Source: Shimia sp. R10_1 (lineage in GTDB: Bacteria > Pseudomonadota > Alphaproteobacteria > Rhodobacterales > Rhodobacteraceae). Taken from it: a DNA stretch of 43,066 nucleotides. The position numbers were made by a program, and so were the translations under genes. The notes under the pieces were generated by a model that saw only the letters and a program-made list of their open reading frames with translations, did no database searches and had not been told where the DNA came from. Location of the stretch: positions 1 through 43,066 of the forward strand of contig NZ_JAGHQX010000016.1 in the NCBI RefSeq assembly GCF_017744095.1, given 5' to 3'. Shown here one piece after another: positions 26,573 through 35,783 of the stretch (position 1 is the first letter of the stretch; every line of letters begins with the position of its first letter).

Positions 26573-27517
26573 CTATAAAATCCGACTCAGATTTTGCAAT
26601 TGATCCGCATCATATTGAAACCACTTGTGCAGCCATCCAGTATAAATCTGCGCTGCTTGTTCAGCTTCGATTTGCCTCGTGTTTGTAGCTTTGATTAGAT
26701 GACCGGCCATTATGGCGGACATCATGGCGCGCAGCACGCCGTGTCCGTTACGAGGATCCAGACGGCATGCCGCATCACCGACGCGAAAATAGTTGGCACT
26801 GGCCGGTCGCTTTGAAAAGCGCCAGGTTCCATCTATCAGCTTAGAACCTGCAGCGCTTCGTTTCGGAACTTGATCGCTGCCGCGAACCCACGCAGTTTCG
26901 CCGTCGCCCAAAGGGGCTTGCCAATGCCAACCCATATCGCCAATCTTCAGGCTTGGTGAGTTACTTTCTTTCGGATCGGTGCAGCGATAGCCATATTCGA
27001 GCCAAATCGGATGTGACACCTGGGTCATCGTCTCCTCGAGATTCTGATCCAGCCAGCCGGAATATCCGCTGGCATCTACAATCCAGCGTGTTTCGATTGT
27101 TCCAGGCTTTGTCTTCACCCGAAAGCCCTGTTTATCAACGCATAGGTCGTACCCTACTGTACCGAACTGGACCTCTCCACCAGTCTCGAGGAGCCTAGCT
27201 TGCAGAATTTGATTCAACTGGGATCGACGCAGCTGGAATCCGCACCAACCAGGGCCATACTTCACCCGCTGAGTTCGGCCGCAACGATGAATCAGAATTT
27301 CCTCGTGGCGCGCTGTTGCGCTTTTTTTGGTAATTTCGGCAATTCCGAGGGAACCAAAGATCGCTTCTATTCCCGGGTGAAAGGTCTCGCCAGGTCCAGC
27401 AGGTAAGGTCTGTGCCCGTTCAAGGACAAGAACTTTCAACCCAACACTTGCCGCGTGAATACCAGCGGAGAGCCCTGCCGGGCCTCCGCCGATCACAAGA
27501 ACATCTACGGCTCGCAA
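26573..27517 (-). CDS. FAD-dependent oxidoreductase, LodB-like
   Basis: This 314-residue flavoprotein has a Rossmann FAD motif, VLVIGGGPAGLSAGIHAA, a second dinucleotide segment VLVLERA, IVDASGYSGWLD, and the GDAACRLDPRNGHGV motif of halogenase and geranylgeranyl-reductase-type proteins. The predicted start is TTG 27517, one base after the stop of the LodA-like gene, so translation is coupled. In characterised lodAB-type pairs the flavoprotein partner is needed to form the cysteine tryptophylquinone cofactor of LodA; I infer the same role here from order and family. On sequence alone it could also be a small-molecule hydroxylase. Confidence 0.75.
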   Translation of the reverse strand: MRAVDVLVIGGGPAGLSAGIHAASVGLKVLVLERAQTLPAGPGETFHPGIEAIFGSLGIAEITKKSATARHEEILIHRCGRTQRVKYGPGWCGFQLRRSQLNQILQARLLETGGEVQFGTVGYDLCVDKQGFRVKTKPGTIETRWIVDASGYSGWLDQNLEETMTQVSHPIWLEYGYRCTDPKESNSPSLKIGDMGWHWQAPLGDGETAWVRGSDQVPKRSAAGSKLIDGTWRFSKRPASANYFRVGDAACRLDPRNGHGVLRAMMSAIMAGHLIKATNTRQIEAEQAAQIYTGWLHKWFQYDADQLQNLSRIL

Positions 27518-27518
27518 T

Positions 27519-29891
27519 TCAACCCACCAGCGGTTCGGCCGGTTCCCAATTCCGGCCTTTGAACCGAAATGCGGTCAGGCCATCAGAGCCGATAATAACA
27601 TCGACCTCTTCGGTGATTTCTTCTCTCCGCAGCCACCGTGGAGAACCAGGCGCTGCTCTGACTGGCCTGTTTGCAGCCATAACTTCGGCTAGTCCAAATT
27701 GACAAACTCCCGCATCAAACTGGATACCCAATGCGGATTCTGCGCTGGCAACGGTCGCATTGCTCTGCCGTCCCTGATTAAACGAGAGAATTCTGACAGC
27801 ACCAAGGTTGAGTGGATCGCCGGGCCTTTGATTGTTTGATGCCCGCAGAAACTGGCGCATCCGCGCGGTCGCCAAAACGCGGCCCTGATAATCTTGCTGA
27901 CTGACTTTCATGGTTTCCACCATCGTGAACCGCCCATCCAGTGCGTTCTGGACGTAATCGACATGATCAAAGTTGTCGGTTTCGACAAACTCTCGGTTAC
28001 TTCCATCGACATGTCGACGCGGGCCCGGGACACCGTCCCAAGCCGGAGCACCATCAAGCCCAACTTCACGGTCCGTCATCGGTGCGATGGGGCGCTGCCC
28101 AGAACTACGAGCCGAATCCGGAGCCACGCCAGGCCAGAACGCTGACAGCGCCGCACAGAGTTTCGCGTCCTCGGGAAACGGGCTGCCAAGGCCGTAGGCA
28201 GCCAAGTGCAGGACATCTTCATTGTGCTCATCAACCCGCGTTACATCGGTACTCACATCCCAACCGGGTTGATAAACTCCAGCGCCTGCATCCGGGAGCG
28301 CCGACACACGCTGAATTTCCAGCTCTGAACCCCGCGACGAACCTGCATTTGCCGAGCCCTTAAGTCCAACTATTGCCGTTGGGGTTTTGTTTTCAGGTCT
28401 GATGTCGCCACCAAATTCACGCAACGTAATATTCGCGGCAGATCTTTGATCGCAAAGCGCCAGTGGAAGCCTGTTCCACATTTCGCTTCTGAGGTTAGTC
28501 GGAACCTGGGTGCGCCACCAGTCAAGTAGTACTGACTGATCAACATAAGGGTAAAAGTCAGGAGCTGCGATCACAGAATAAGCGGGAACCATGCGATCAA
28601 GACGACTACCAAGCAGACCGCCAACTTTGGCATCAATCCAGCCATCGCCGGTAAAGTCGGTGTAATGACCAGCAGTGAAGTTGCGAACACCAGCGACACT
28701 TGCACTGCGCACAACATCTGCAACATCTTCCCGCAAATTGAGGTTATCGATGGTTCCATCCCTCTTTAAGCGGCTTCGCACATGCATCCATTCCGGCGAG
28801 GGATGCGCTCCGCGTTGTCCTCCAGGAGTAAAAAAGCTCGGTGATAGACCACCGTGCCTTCGGGCAGGTATTTTCGTTCCAATTTGCTGACCATTTAGTT
28901 CAGTAGGTTCGATTACTCGTGGGCGCACAGTGGCAGCAAGCGTCCCAGAGCCATGAACATTTTGGTTCAAAAACGAAGCGAGTCCACTTGTCACCAAGAA
29001 AGGTGCTACATCCGTTGCAGGGGACTTGAATCCCGTGTCGAAACCACCAAGCCCACGTTCGCCCAAGTTGTTAACATGGATACGGCGCAATTTTTCATTA
29101 ATATGGTGAGCGTCCAATTGTACGTCTAACGTTAGTCCCAGCAAACAGTCAGAGCCATCAAACAGTTTGTGGACAGGCACCCAAAAATCCAGTTGATCGT
29201 CTGGCTCATTCGCCTCCTGTCCGTTTAGCTCAAATGCACGGTTGAACTTGAAAGGCCCGAAATCGTCCTTTTTGCCCTTGAGCTGCACTGCCAGGTAGAC
29301 GCCATAGCGACAGGGGAGTACACGAAAGGCGAAGGGATCATCATCTTCTTCACGTGGCAGGTAACTGCGTGTTTTACCGTCCCATACAGCCTCTTCAGTT
29401 CCAACGCGGGTGATGCCTGTTCTTGAGAAAACCAGATCAGCATGATCGCCGTGAACTGTCTTTGCCGCTTGACGATATTCACGGGCAAAAACAACAGCGG
29501 CCAGATTGGCTGTATTGCCAAATCGCGCTGCCAAGGCCTCGAATGTTGGAGGCACAAGACCAAAGACTACATTTTCCATCTGATCCAGATCGGCCGCGGT
29601 CGGAAAGGCCGCCAAAGGCGTGCCGTCTGGTGTGGTTGTGACATTCGGTGAAGATAATGCATGGAATAGAATACTGCGCGCCGGACTTCCCGGCTCAATT
29701 GCTTGCTTTGCCAACGGGGAGATGTCCCCAAATCCCGGAATCATTGCTATTTGATTTGGCGACAGGCCAACCGGCTTTATCAGGTCGTCATGCAATGTTT
29801 CTGAGGCAGGATTGATCCCAAACTTCGCGAAGATGGGACTCCATCCACCATCACTCAACCTCTGAATTATCTCTCTTACGATCGCGATCAT
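27519..29891 (-). CDS. LodA-like quinoprotein oxidase (putative CTQ amino-acid or amine oxidase)
   Basis: This 790-residue protein has no signal peptide. The C-terminal third carries the segment HLAAYGLGSPFPEDAKLCAA, then FWPGVAPDSAR, PMTDREVG and PAWDGVPGPR, which I recognise as the cofactor region of LodA-type oxidases. Cys579 and Trp618 are candidates for the cysteine tryptophylquinone. LodA-type enzymes oxidise amino acids such as lysine or glycine and release ammonia and H2O2; the substrate here cannot be predicted. ATG 29891 was chosen because AGGAG lies seven bases upstream; a start at 29918 lacks this. The next gene encodes a LodB-like flavoprotein. The assignment rests on motif memory. 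Confidence 0.65.
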   Translation of the reverse strand: MIAIVREIIQRLSDGGWSPIFAKFGINPASETLHDDLIKPVGLSPNQIAMIPGFGDISPLAKQAIEPGSPARSILFHALSSPNVTTTPDGTPLAAFPTAADLDQMENVVFGLVPPTFEALAARFGNTANLAAVVFAREYRQAAKTVHGDHADLVFSRTGITRVGTEEAVWDGKTRSYLPREEDDDPFAFRVLPCRYGVYLAVQLKGKKDDFGPFKFNRAFELNGQEANEPDDQLDFWVPVHKLFDGSDCLLGLTLDVQLDAHHINEKLRRIHVNNLGERGLGGFDTGFKSPATDVAPFLVTSGLASFLNQNVHGSGTLAATVRPRVIEPTELNGQQIGTKIPARRHGGLSPSFFTPGGQRGAHPSPEWMHVRSRLKRDGTIDNLNLREDVADVVRSASVAGVRNFTAGHYTDFTGDGWIDAKVGGLLGSRLDRMVPAYSVIAAPDFYPYVDQSVLLDWWRTQVPTNLRSEMWNRLPLALCDQRSAANITLREFGGDIRPENKTPTAIVGLKGSANAGSSRGSELEIQRVSALPDAGAGVYQPGWDVSTDVTRVDEHNEDVLHLAAYGLGSPFPEDAKLCAALSAFWPGVAPDSARSSGQRPIAPMTDREVGLDGAPAWDGVPGPRRHVDGSNREFVETDNFDHVDYVQNALDGRFTMVETMKVSQQDYQGRVLATARMRQFLRASNNQRPGDPLNLGAVRILSFNQGRQSNATVASAESALGIQFDAGVCQFGLAEVMAANRPVRAAPGSPRWLRREEITEEVDVIIGSDGLTAFRFKGRNWEPAEPLVG

Positions 29892-30183
29892 GACAAGCTC
29901 CTGAGTAACAAAATGCAAAACTGACCTACCACCCCAGTCATTCGGTCACTGCATAATCTGCCTGTTGACATTTGTGTCGACTTCGACCGGGAGTAAGGGG
30001 CTACGAATAGCACAAGGGAAAGTTTAGGGAGCTGCCGTGATTTGATCGTGAAATCAAGCTGACTGTTGATTTGGAGCAAAACGACATCTGGTAGTTCTCA
30101 CAACATAAATCACTGGTAGCGGCGCCGACCGCAATCACCACCGCCCACACTCGAGCCTCGACGGGCTAACCCCGTTGATCCTC
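29892..30183. other. Upstream region of the lodA-like gene; no gene seen
   Basis: The stretch should contain the promoter of the minus-strand lodA-like operon, but I could not pick out convincing -35/-10 boxes. The end near 30180 borders the IS3 element. Confidence 0.4.
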
Positions 30184-30231
30184 CCCCAGTGAAGTGGTCC
30201 TCCGCTATGTTTAGGAAAACGGAGGAAACAC

Positions 30232-30510
30232 ATGACCAACAAGCGACCAAAGCCAGAAAAGATTATCACGAAGTTGCGGCAGGTTGAGGTTCTGACGGGG
30301 CAAGGCATGCCGCGTTTGGATTCGATCCGCCAGATTGGTGTGACTGAACAAACGTTATACCGTTGGAAGAAGAAATACGGTGGAATGGACCTGAATCAAT
30401 TGAAGGAACTGAAGCGCTTGCAGAAAGAGAACGAGCGGCTGAGAAGGGCCGTTTCTGATCTGACGCTCGACAAGCTGATCTTGGCGGAAGCTGCGAAGGG
30501 AAACTTCTGA
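30232..30510 (+). CDS. IS3-family transposase OrfA
   Basis: This 92-residue protein has the N-terminal HTH typical of IS3 OrfA (IITKLRQVEVLTGQG, RQIGVTEQTLYRWKKKYGGM) and a C-terminal leucine-zipper-like helix, LKRLQKENERLRRAVSDLTL. ATG 30232 follows an ACGGAGG site. orfB begins in the overlapping -1 phase at the orfA stop, as expected for translational frameshifting in this family. Because orfB is broken, OrfA alone would not transpose the element. Confidence 0.9.
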   Translation: MTNKRPKPEKIITKLRQVEVLTGQGMPRLDSIRQIGVTEQTLYRWKKKYGGMDLNQLKELKRLQKENERLRRAVSDLTLDKLILAEAAKGNF

Positions 30511-31629
30511 GCCCCGCTCGCCGTCGTGACTGCATTGACCGCGTCCGTACTGAGTTGAATGGCTCGGAGCGTCGCGCATGCCGTGTTCTGAAACAACACC
30601 GATCCACGCAGCGGACGGTGCCAGTTGGTCGCCCAGACGAAGAACGTTTGGTGGCCGATATGATCGAGTTGACGCGGAAGTATGGCCGCTACGGCTATAG
30701 CGGCAGATAGTGGGTCAGGGTGCGATGCCATAGCTCAGTCTTCGAACGCGAGACGATGTCGTGCGTCTTGGACAGTTCCTGAAGATCGTTTGTGCCGCAC
30801 AACAGTGGGTCGTGATCGAACTGCTCGTTCCCGATCTGCATCATGTGCAGGATGACTTGCGCATCCTTTGGGCCGTTCTTGTCCCAACTGTTGTTCAAGG
30901 CTTCGCGGGTGCGCGCCAATGCGACCGAAGACACCAGCTTCACATCAAACCGGCGTTCCCAAGCCTGTAAGCCAGAGCGCGGTGGTAATTGCCTGTGGCT
31001 TCAAAGGCCGCGCGCACAGGACGGCTATAATCTAGAAGTGTTGCGATCAATCGGTTGAATTCGTCGAGTTGGTTCAACACGGTCAGACGGCGGCAGTGCT
31101 TCTTACCGGGAACAGCGATCAGAACTTCATGGCGCGCTTTGGCGATATCAATCGCAACCAAAACAGGCTCGGATTGTGCAATAATGGCATCGGTCATAGT
31201 CGGTCTCCCTCGCTGTGTGGTTTGTTGCAAAACCACTGTAGAGACCTGAGACCCGGCTATGATCACCTGCTGCGCTATTTGGGGGCTGCGCAGGCAATCA
31301 TAGCTTTTAAACCAGCATCACTCCGAAGGTGTTAGGGCTCGGAGTTTATTGCTCAGGCCGTCCAGGATTGGATCAAAGCAGTCGGTGCAAAGGCTGCGTA
31401 CATCGAGCCAGGCAGCCCTTGGGAGAACGGATATTGCGAAGGCTCCAACGCAAGGTTCCGCGACGAGTTCTTGAACGCCGAAATCTTCTACAGTCTGCGC
31501 GAAGCACAAATCCTGATCGAAGAATTGAGAAAACACTGTAACACCAAACGACTACACAGCGCTCTGGGCTACCGCCCTCCGGCTCCGGAAACCATCGTCC
31601 AGATGGACCAAAGGCCGATCATGCACTAA
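30507..31629 (+). pseudogene. IS3-family transposase OrfB, centre replaced
   Basis: The N-terminal part (30507-30697) reads SPARRRDCIDRVRTELNG to ELTRKYGRYGY. The C-terminal part (31339-31629) reads EFIAQAVQDWIKAVGAKAAY, then IEPGSPWENGYCEGSNARFR with the last Glu of the DDE triad, and ends HSALGYRPPAPETI and MH. The first two catalytic Asp residues and about 160 residues between are missing, replaced by IS110 sequence. The gene is inactive. Confidence 0.88.
30711..31197 (-). pseudogene. IS110-family transposase, N-terminal fragment with a frameshift
   Basis: The fragment starts at ATG 31197 (MTDAIIAQSEPV) and has the DEDD-type first catalytic Asp in VLVAIDIAKARHEVLIAVPG, then AAFEATGNYHRALAYRLGNAG. 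A missing T near 30943 shifts the frame. The second frame continues VKLVSSVALARTREALNNSWDKN and GPKDAQVIL down to the junction with IS3 orfB. The C-terminal half with the conserved Ser is absent. Confidence 0.82.
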
Positions 31630-31656
31630 AAATCAAATTGGACCACTCAAGTGGGG

Positions 31657-32193
31657 CTGATCACCGTGGGAGTATCACCAACGGTCAAGAGAGGACCAAA
31701 CCCTGAACAGAGCTGACTGAAAAACGCGGACTCAAAGGGGAGCAGGTCACACAGTATGCGGACAAAGCGCCAATTCGCTGCGACTGCACCAGTGTCAGCT
31801 TTTCGAATCCGCTTTCGGGGTTCGAACATTTAGCAACCATAAAGCGTTGGATTTTCAGTGCGCGTCACAGCGAGTTAAGTTTTTGATAATGTTAATCTCT
31901 GACGCGCGCCCCACAAAAGCGCCATCTCCCACTGATACTTAGCAGAACTGGAAAACGACTGTGGACTTAAGAAGTGCGCAAGGATGTAAAAACTGCGCGT
32001 TACTCCAACGTCGCTGAGGCGAACTATCTACGATGCCATTGTTATTGGTGTGTTGTTATTGGTGTGTTGAAAAGTCGCTGAAACTTGAATTGCTTTTTAA
32101 GCAACTGAAGATTGTTTATAGAGTGGATAGTTCTCGTTTTGGATGAACGGATGTAAAGAGAGACACCGCCCGCCCATCCTAGCTTCAGGGGAG
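31657..32193. other. No gene seen; intergenic region between IS3 and the peroxidase gene
   Basis: No supported gene is visible. Around 31770-31790 the word CCAATTCGCTGCGA resembles the dispersed repeat seen at 19491 and 26490. A short tandem repeat lies at 32039-32066. The region is AT-richer than the flanking genes. Confidence 0.4.
32039..32066. repeat. Perfect 2 x 14-bp tandem repeat
   Basis: TTGTTATTGGTGTG occurs twice head to tail in an intergenic AT-rich stretch, followed by TTG. It is likely a simple slippage duplication; no function is evident. Confidence 0.85.
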
Positions 32194-33762
32194 TTACACG
32201 CCCAATGGGTTGATGATAGGGTTCCCGTTTTCGTCGCAGAACGCCATCATCTTCGGCAAGGTATCGACCTCGGAGCCGTTCGAGAGCCGCAGTGGACTTT
32301 GGCTAGGCGCCCAACCGCTCGCGATAATGCTTGGCTTACTGGCTTTCACCAAAGAGACAAGCGTTTCCGCCACAAGAATAGAGCCCATTTCGCCCAGGTG
32401 ATCGCCATTATGGCGGGCATTCGCCTCTTGTAGGATGTAGAACCACAAAGGGGCCTTTTGATCGAGCTCGAGCGTGTCGACGAGGCCTGCCATGTCCTCG
32501 GGCAGGTTCTTCTTCATCTCCGCTTTTGTCAGAACCTTCACAGTGCTCATTGCCGCGCTCACGTCTTGGCCTGATGGCAAACCGCGCAGCGCCCCGCGGC
32601 GCAGGTTAGAAGCGGCCAGATTGTTAAGAACGGGCTTGTTGGGCGCGCGCCCGAGGTTGCCCATGCCAGATGCCAGGAGCGGATCAAAAGCCGCAGCATT
32701 GACGAAGTCGGCATCGCCCACATCAAAACCGGTTCCTGTAAAATCGAGCAAGCGGCGCCAATCGGCAATCCAATTCGTTTCGAGCTGCTCTTCGAGGGAC
32801 AGGTTGTTGCAAGTGTGGAAGAACAGCGACAAGCGGTTCAGTTTCCCGTCAAAAACCGCTGCTCTATCGAAGAAACCGCCGCGCATGAAGTTGGCATTCC
32901 AATCATAGGCCTGTCGAATCATCGTGTGGCCGAACCGGAATGCGGCGACGGCAAATTCCAGCGGCATGGTCGCGGTTTCGGCGACCGTCGTGTCGCAATG
33001 GCGGCATTTGCCTTTTTGCACGACATCGGCCCAGACATTCGGCTCGCAGACCTTTTTGAGGAAATCGTGCAGCACGATGTGTTGGTAATGTTGCGTTACA
33101 AGCTCGCGCGCCTTTTCGAAGGCCATTGTGTCCGACAACGACATATCATTGCTCATCAGCGTGCGCGCGACAGCATTGTGAAACTTCATCCAGGCCAGAT
33201 GCATTTGCCCGACAATCAGGTTCTCATCGTTGCGGTCATCTGGAATGAGAACTTTGGCTGGCGCATCGGTGCGGTCCCCATTTGCATCTAGCGGAAAAGG
33301 CCCCCTCGGTAGATCATTGGCGAGCGGTTGGCCAGAGTTTCCGGCCCCCGCGCTGGGTCTCGTGATACCAAATTCAAAGAAGGGACCGGTGCCGTTGTTG
33401 CTGCGCGGACTCGTGCCGCCCTTCGTGCCTTCCGGCACGCTTCCGTAGACGCTGTCGAGATCGAGTGTGGGCGAACGGGCCTGTTCGATTTCAAGCATCA
33501 CAGCAGGCAAAGGACCGTCCAGAGCGTCGCTGTCGGGAGTGACGTCTCGGGTGATGTCATGGTCGATAAACTGGCCAAAGTAGGTATATCCTGCGGGCAT
33601 GATCCCGTCTTTCTTTGGCGCGCCCTCCACAGTCATCGCGCTGCCTAGCATCAAAGCGGCGGTGGGCGAAATCTGAAAGGCGGGAAGATTTGGAAAGAGC
33701 CGTGAGAAGCCGGGTTTGGGCCCGCTTATGGCCGAATGCATTCCGTGGGATTCAGGTATCAT
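32194..33762 (-). CDS. Animal-type haem peroxidase
   Basis: This 522-residue protein belongs to the peroxidase-cyclooxygenase superfamily. Distal residues appear in YFGQFIDHDIT (Gln64, His68), the catalytic Arg probably in DDRNDENLIVGQMHLAWMKF (Arg177, with HN following), and the proximal haem ligand His279 in FRFGHTMIRQ. These enzymes use H2O2 to oxidise halides or phenols. There is no signal peptide or RTX repeat, so the location is unclear. ATG 33762 follows AGGAAGG. It is downstream of an outer-membrane barrel gene and two small genes on the same strand, after a 247-bp gap. The nearby LodA-like oxidase could supply H2O2. Confidence 0.9.
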   Translation of the reverse strand: MIPESHGMHSAISGPKPGFSRLFPNLPAFQISPTAALMLGSAMTVEGAPKKDGIMPAGYTYFGQFIDHDITRDVTPDSDALDGPLPAVMLEIEQARSPTLDLDSVYGSVPEGTKGGTSPRSNNGTGPFFEFGITRPSAGAGNSGQPLANDLPRGPFPLDANGDRTDAPAKVLIPDDRNDENLIVGQMHLAWMKFHNAVARTLMSNDMSLSDTMAFEKARELVTQHYQHIVLHDFLKKVCEPNVWADVVQKGKCRHCDTTVAETATMPLEFAVAAFRFGHTMIRQAYDWNANFMRGGFFDRAAVFDGKLNRLSLFFHTCNNLSLEEQLETNWIADWRRLLDFTGTGFDVGDADFVNAAAFDPLLASGMGNLGRAPNKPVLNNLAASNLRRGALRGLPSGQDVSAAMSTVKVLTKAEMKKNLPEDMAGLVDTLELDQKAPLWFYILQEANARHNGDHLGEMGSILVAETLVSLVKASKPSIIASGWAPSQSPLRLSNGSEVDTLPKMMAFCDENGNPIINPLGV

Positions 33763-34009
33763 GGATTTATCCTTCCTGCTAATTTGGTTGGGTGGTTACC
33801 GATTCACGTGGCGTCTTCGGGGGCCGCGGCTGCGCTTTGATTTCTTCTGTTGCGCTCATCCGAACCTTCCCGGCACAGTGCCACGCGTTGCGTGAGCCGA
33901 CCGGTATTCCAGAAGGCTGATCTCGGTGATTGCTTGAATCACGCACGGATCACGCATGATCGTGTCAATTGGCTTTGGATTGTTTCGAGTTGAGGTCTAC
34001 AGGCCGGTC

Positions 34010-34336
34010 TCAGTGTACCTCGCCAACGTCGACGCTATTGACGATCGAGCCCTGCCACAGGATGAGAACCCTATCGTATTCGCTCGCCGAGGCGGGCTTT
34101 TCGAACCGGACACTTTGGAACTCGAAAGCAGGGGTTCCGATCCCGCCAGAATTGCGAATGGTCAGGTCAAGTTCCAGGGTAGAGGGTGGATTGCGCGGAT
34201 CTTCTGTCTCGGTCAGGACCGGGATGTCCGCGCTGCTGGGCGTTTCGACCTCTCCTGTCACGACAAGGTTGCTGGGGCCGGGCGGCTGCAAATTGATCCA
34301 AGCTGAGAAATCCTTGGTTCTTGGTGGTGTGCTCAT
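34010..34336 (-). CDS. Small hypothetical protein
   Basis: This 108-residue acidic protein has no signal peptide or membrane segment. It looks beta-rich (WINLQPPGPSNLVVTGEVET, LELDLTIRNSGGIGTP, SEYDRVLILWQG), perhaps a small immunoglobulin-like or jelly-roll fold. I do not recognise it. ATG 34336 has AGGAG seven bases upstream and lies 24 bp after the barrel gene, so it is probably in the same operon and may accompany the peroxidase. Confidence 0.65.
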   Translation of the reverse strand: MSTPPRTKDFSAWINLQPPGPSNLVVTGEVETPSSADIPVLTETEDPRNPPSTLELDLTIRNSGGIGTPAFEFQSVRFEKPASASEYDRVLILWQGSIVNSVDVGEVH

Positions 34337-34360
34337 GGGGTAAGCTCCTGATTTGGTGTG

Positions 34361-35470
34361 TTAAAAGACGAAGCGTAGGGTCAGTTTGGTTTCGTCGATG
34401 TCGCGCAGCGTCAGCGCCTCGGTTCCGTTTTCGTAGCGCAGCTCCAGATAGGCACGCGCGTCCTTGCCCAGTCTGAGCCGTGCAGAGGCGTTGAAGAGGA
34501 CCGCATCGTCTTCGTTGATGAAATCGTAGTTGGCGTTGACGCCGGTGGAGAGGCGCAGCCCATAGCCGACATCGGAAAAGGTGTAGCCAGCGCCCAGATC
34601 AACACCCACCCAGGCATGTTCATCGCCGGCGGTCAGCCCGGACGTCCCTGCCTTTTCTACGGACAGATAGTTAAAAGTGCCCACCAGCGACCAATCGAAG
34701 AACTGCCTCGCTTTGTCGCCCTGCAGCCCATTCAACCGGCTTTCAAAGTGATATGGTTTCCAGGTTGCGGATAGCCCATAAATTTCGGCATCACCATCCA
34801 GATCCGTTTGATAAAACGGCGCAACGCCAATTTCCTGCAGGTCGAAGACGCCGCCGAAGAACTGCCATTGTGTGAGCACGCCCAGTTTGATCTCTGCCAC
34901 GTCACCAGCGCTCGTGGAGCCTTTGCCGTCAAAAGAGAGAAACGGAGCGATGCCAAAGCCCGAGAGCTGGGCACCGTTGGGCCGCTCGACGGTCTTCGCC
35001 AGAAGGCAGCGCTGCGATCCGCTGGTGGCAACCCATGCGATTGCGCCTTTCGCTTCCCAGGTAGTGTCGCCTGCGGTACGATCATCGGAATAGGACAGCA
35101 GGGCACCATTCTTGGACGGAGCCACAAGATCCGGATCAAAGACCGAGACGTCGCGAATACTCTCCTGCAGATGGAAGCGTTTGCCGTCGCGGCAGAACGC
35201 AGCCATTTGCGGCTGGTCCGCCGCTATGAGGTCAGCAACTTTCAGCGTCTCGATGTCGCCTGTCAAAAACAGGCCAACTTTGGTTTTCTGCGCAGCAGTT
35301 AACCGGCTTTGTTGTGCAAGCAGACCATCCAGTTCTGCGCCGCGATCAACAACGCCATTGCCGTTGGTGTCGGAGGCTTTGATGTCTGCGTCCGGCAAGG
35401 CCCAAACAGGCAAGGCCCAGCAGCCCAGAACGAGCGCAATTGCGCCTTCGCGCATAGATGACTTTCGCAT
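34361..35470 (-). CDS. Outer-membrane beta-barrel-like protein with an EF-hand-like motif
   Basis: This 369-residue protein has a signal peptide (IALVLGCWALPVWA, cut near LPDAD). Directly after it is DTNGNGVVDRGAELDGLL, which fits a calcium-binding EF-hand or dockerin loop. The rest alternates polar and hydrophobic residues in beta strands and ends TKLTLRFVF, an aromatic C-terminus typical of outer-membrane barrels. ATG 35470 has AAGGAG upstream. It sits between two small genes in the operon preceding the haem peroxidase. It could be a channel or anchor for the exported products. Confidence 0.7.
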   Translation of the reverse strand: MRKSSMREGAIALVLGCWALPVWALPDADIKASDTNGNGVVDRGAELDGLLAQQSRLTAAQKTKVGLFLTGDIETLKVADLIAADQPQMAAFCRDGKRFHLQESIRDVSVFDPDLVAPSKNGALLSYSDDRTAGDTTWEAKGAIAWVATSGSQRCLLAKTVERPNGAQLSGFGIAPFLSFDGKGSTSAGDVAEIKLGVLTQWQFFGGVFDLQEIGVAPFYQTDLDGDAEIYGLSATWKPYHFESRLNGLQGDKARQFFDWSLVGTFNYLSVEKAGTSGLTAGDEHAWVGVDLGAGYTFSDVGYGLRLSTGVNANYDFINEDDAVLFNASARLRLGKDARAYLELRYENGTEALTLRDIDETKLTLRFVF

Positions 35471-35489
35471 TGTGTTTCTCCTTGCGCAA

Positions 35490-35783
35490 TTAGGGAAGGG
35501 TCACGGTCCAGCCGCGGCGCTCATAGTTTTCGGTGATGGCGGTCAAGAGGTCCTCGACACTTGCCGTGTGGGAAAGAATGCCGGGTGCCAGGAAGAGCCC
35601 GTCTGTCTTGAATGGCTCGAGGTTGTTGACGACGGCCAGGAATGCGTTGAACGTAATTGCAGCAGACGGGGTCTTGCCGATGTGGGTAGTGACTTTGTGG
35701 TTGTGGGCGACTTTTTTCCCACTGGCTTGATGAAGCCGGTTAAACAGCGTGTCTCTTACAACGGTGAAGCTTCGTTTCTTCAT
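35490..35783 (-). CDS. Small hypothetical protein
   Basis: This 97-residue basic protein (MKKRSFTVVRDTLFNRLHQA, then TPSAAITFNAFLAVVNNLEPF) has no signal peptide and no recognised domain. It is the first gene of a minus-strand operon leading to the barrel and peroxidase genes, 19 bp before the barrel gene. A GGGGGC stretch lies upstream of ATG 35783. The divergent SARP-like regulator suggests that this operon is regulated. Confidence 0.55.
   Translation of the reverse strand: MKKRSFTVVRDTLFNRLHQASGKKVAHNHKVTTHIGKTPSAAITFNAFLAVVNNLEPFKTDGLFLAPGILSHTASVEDLLTAITENYERRGWTVTLP

Larger units (their letters stand above)
30184..31656 (+). mobile_element. IS3-family insertion sequence, interrupted by an IS110 fragment
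   Basis: Imperfect terminal inverted repeats CCCCAGTGAAGTGGTCC (30184-30200) and, inverted, CCCCACTTGAGTGGTCC (31640-31656) agree at 14 of 17 positions. Between them lie an intact orfA and both ends of orfB. The middle of orfB is replaced by about 640 bp of an oppositely oriented IS110-type gene. The element is therefore defective. A clear target-site duplication could not be fixed. Confidence 0.75.
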
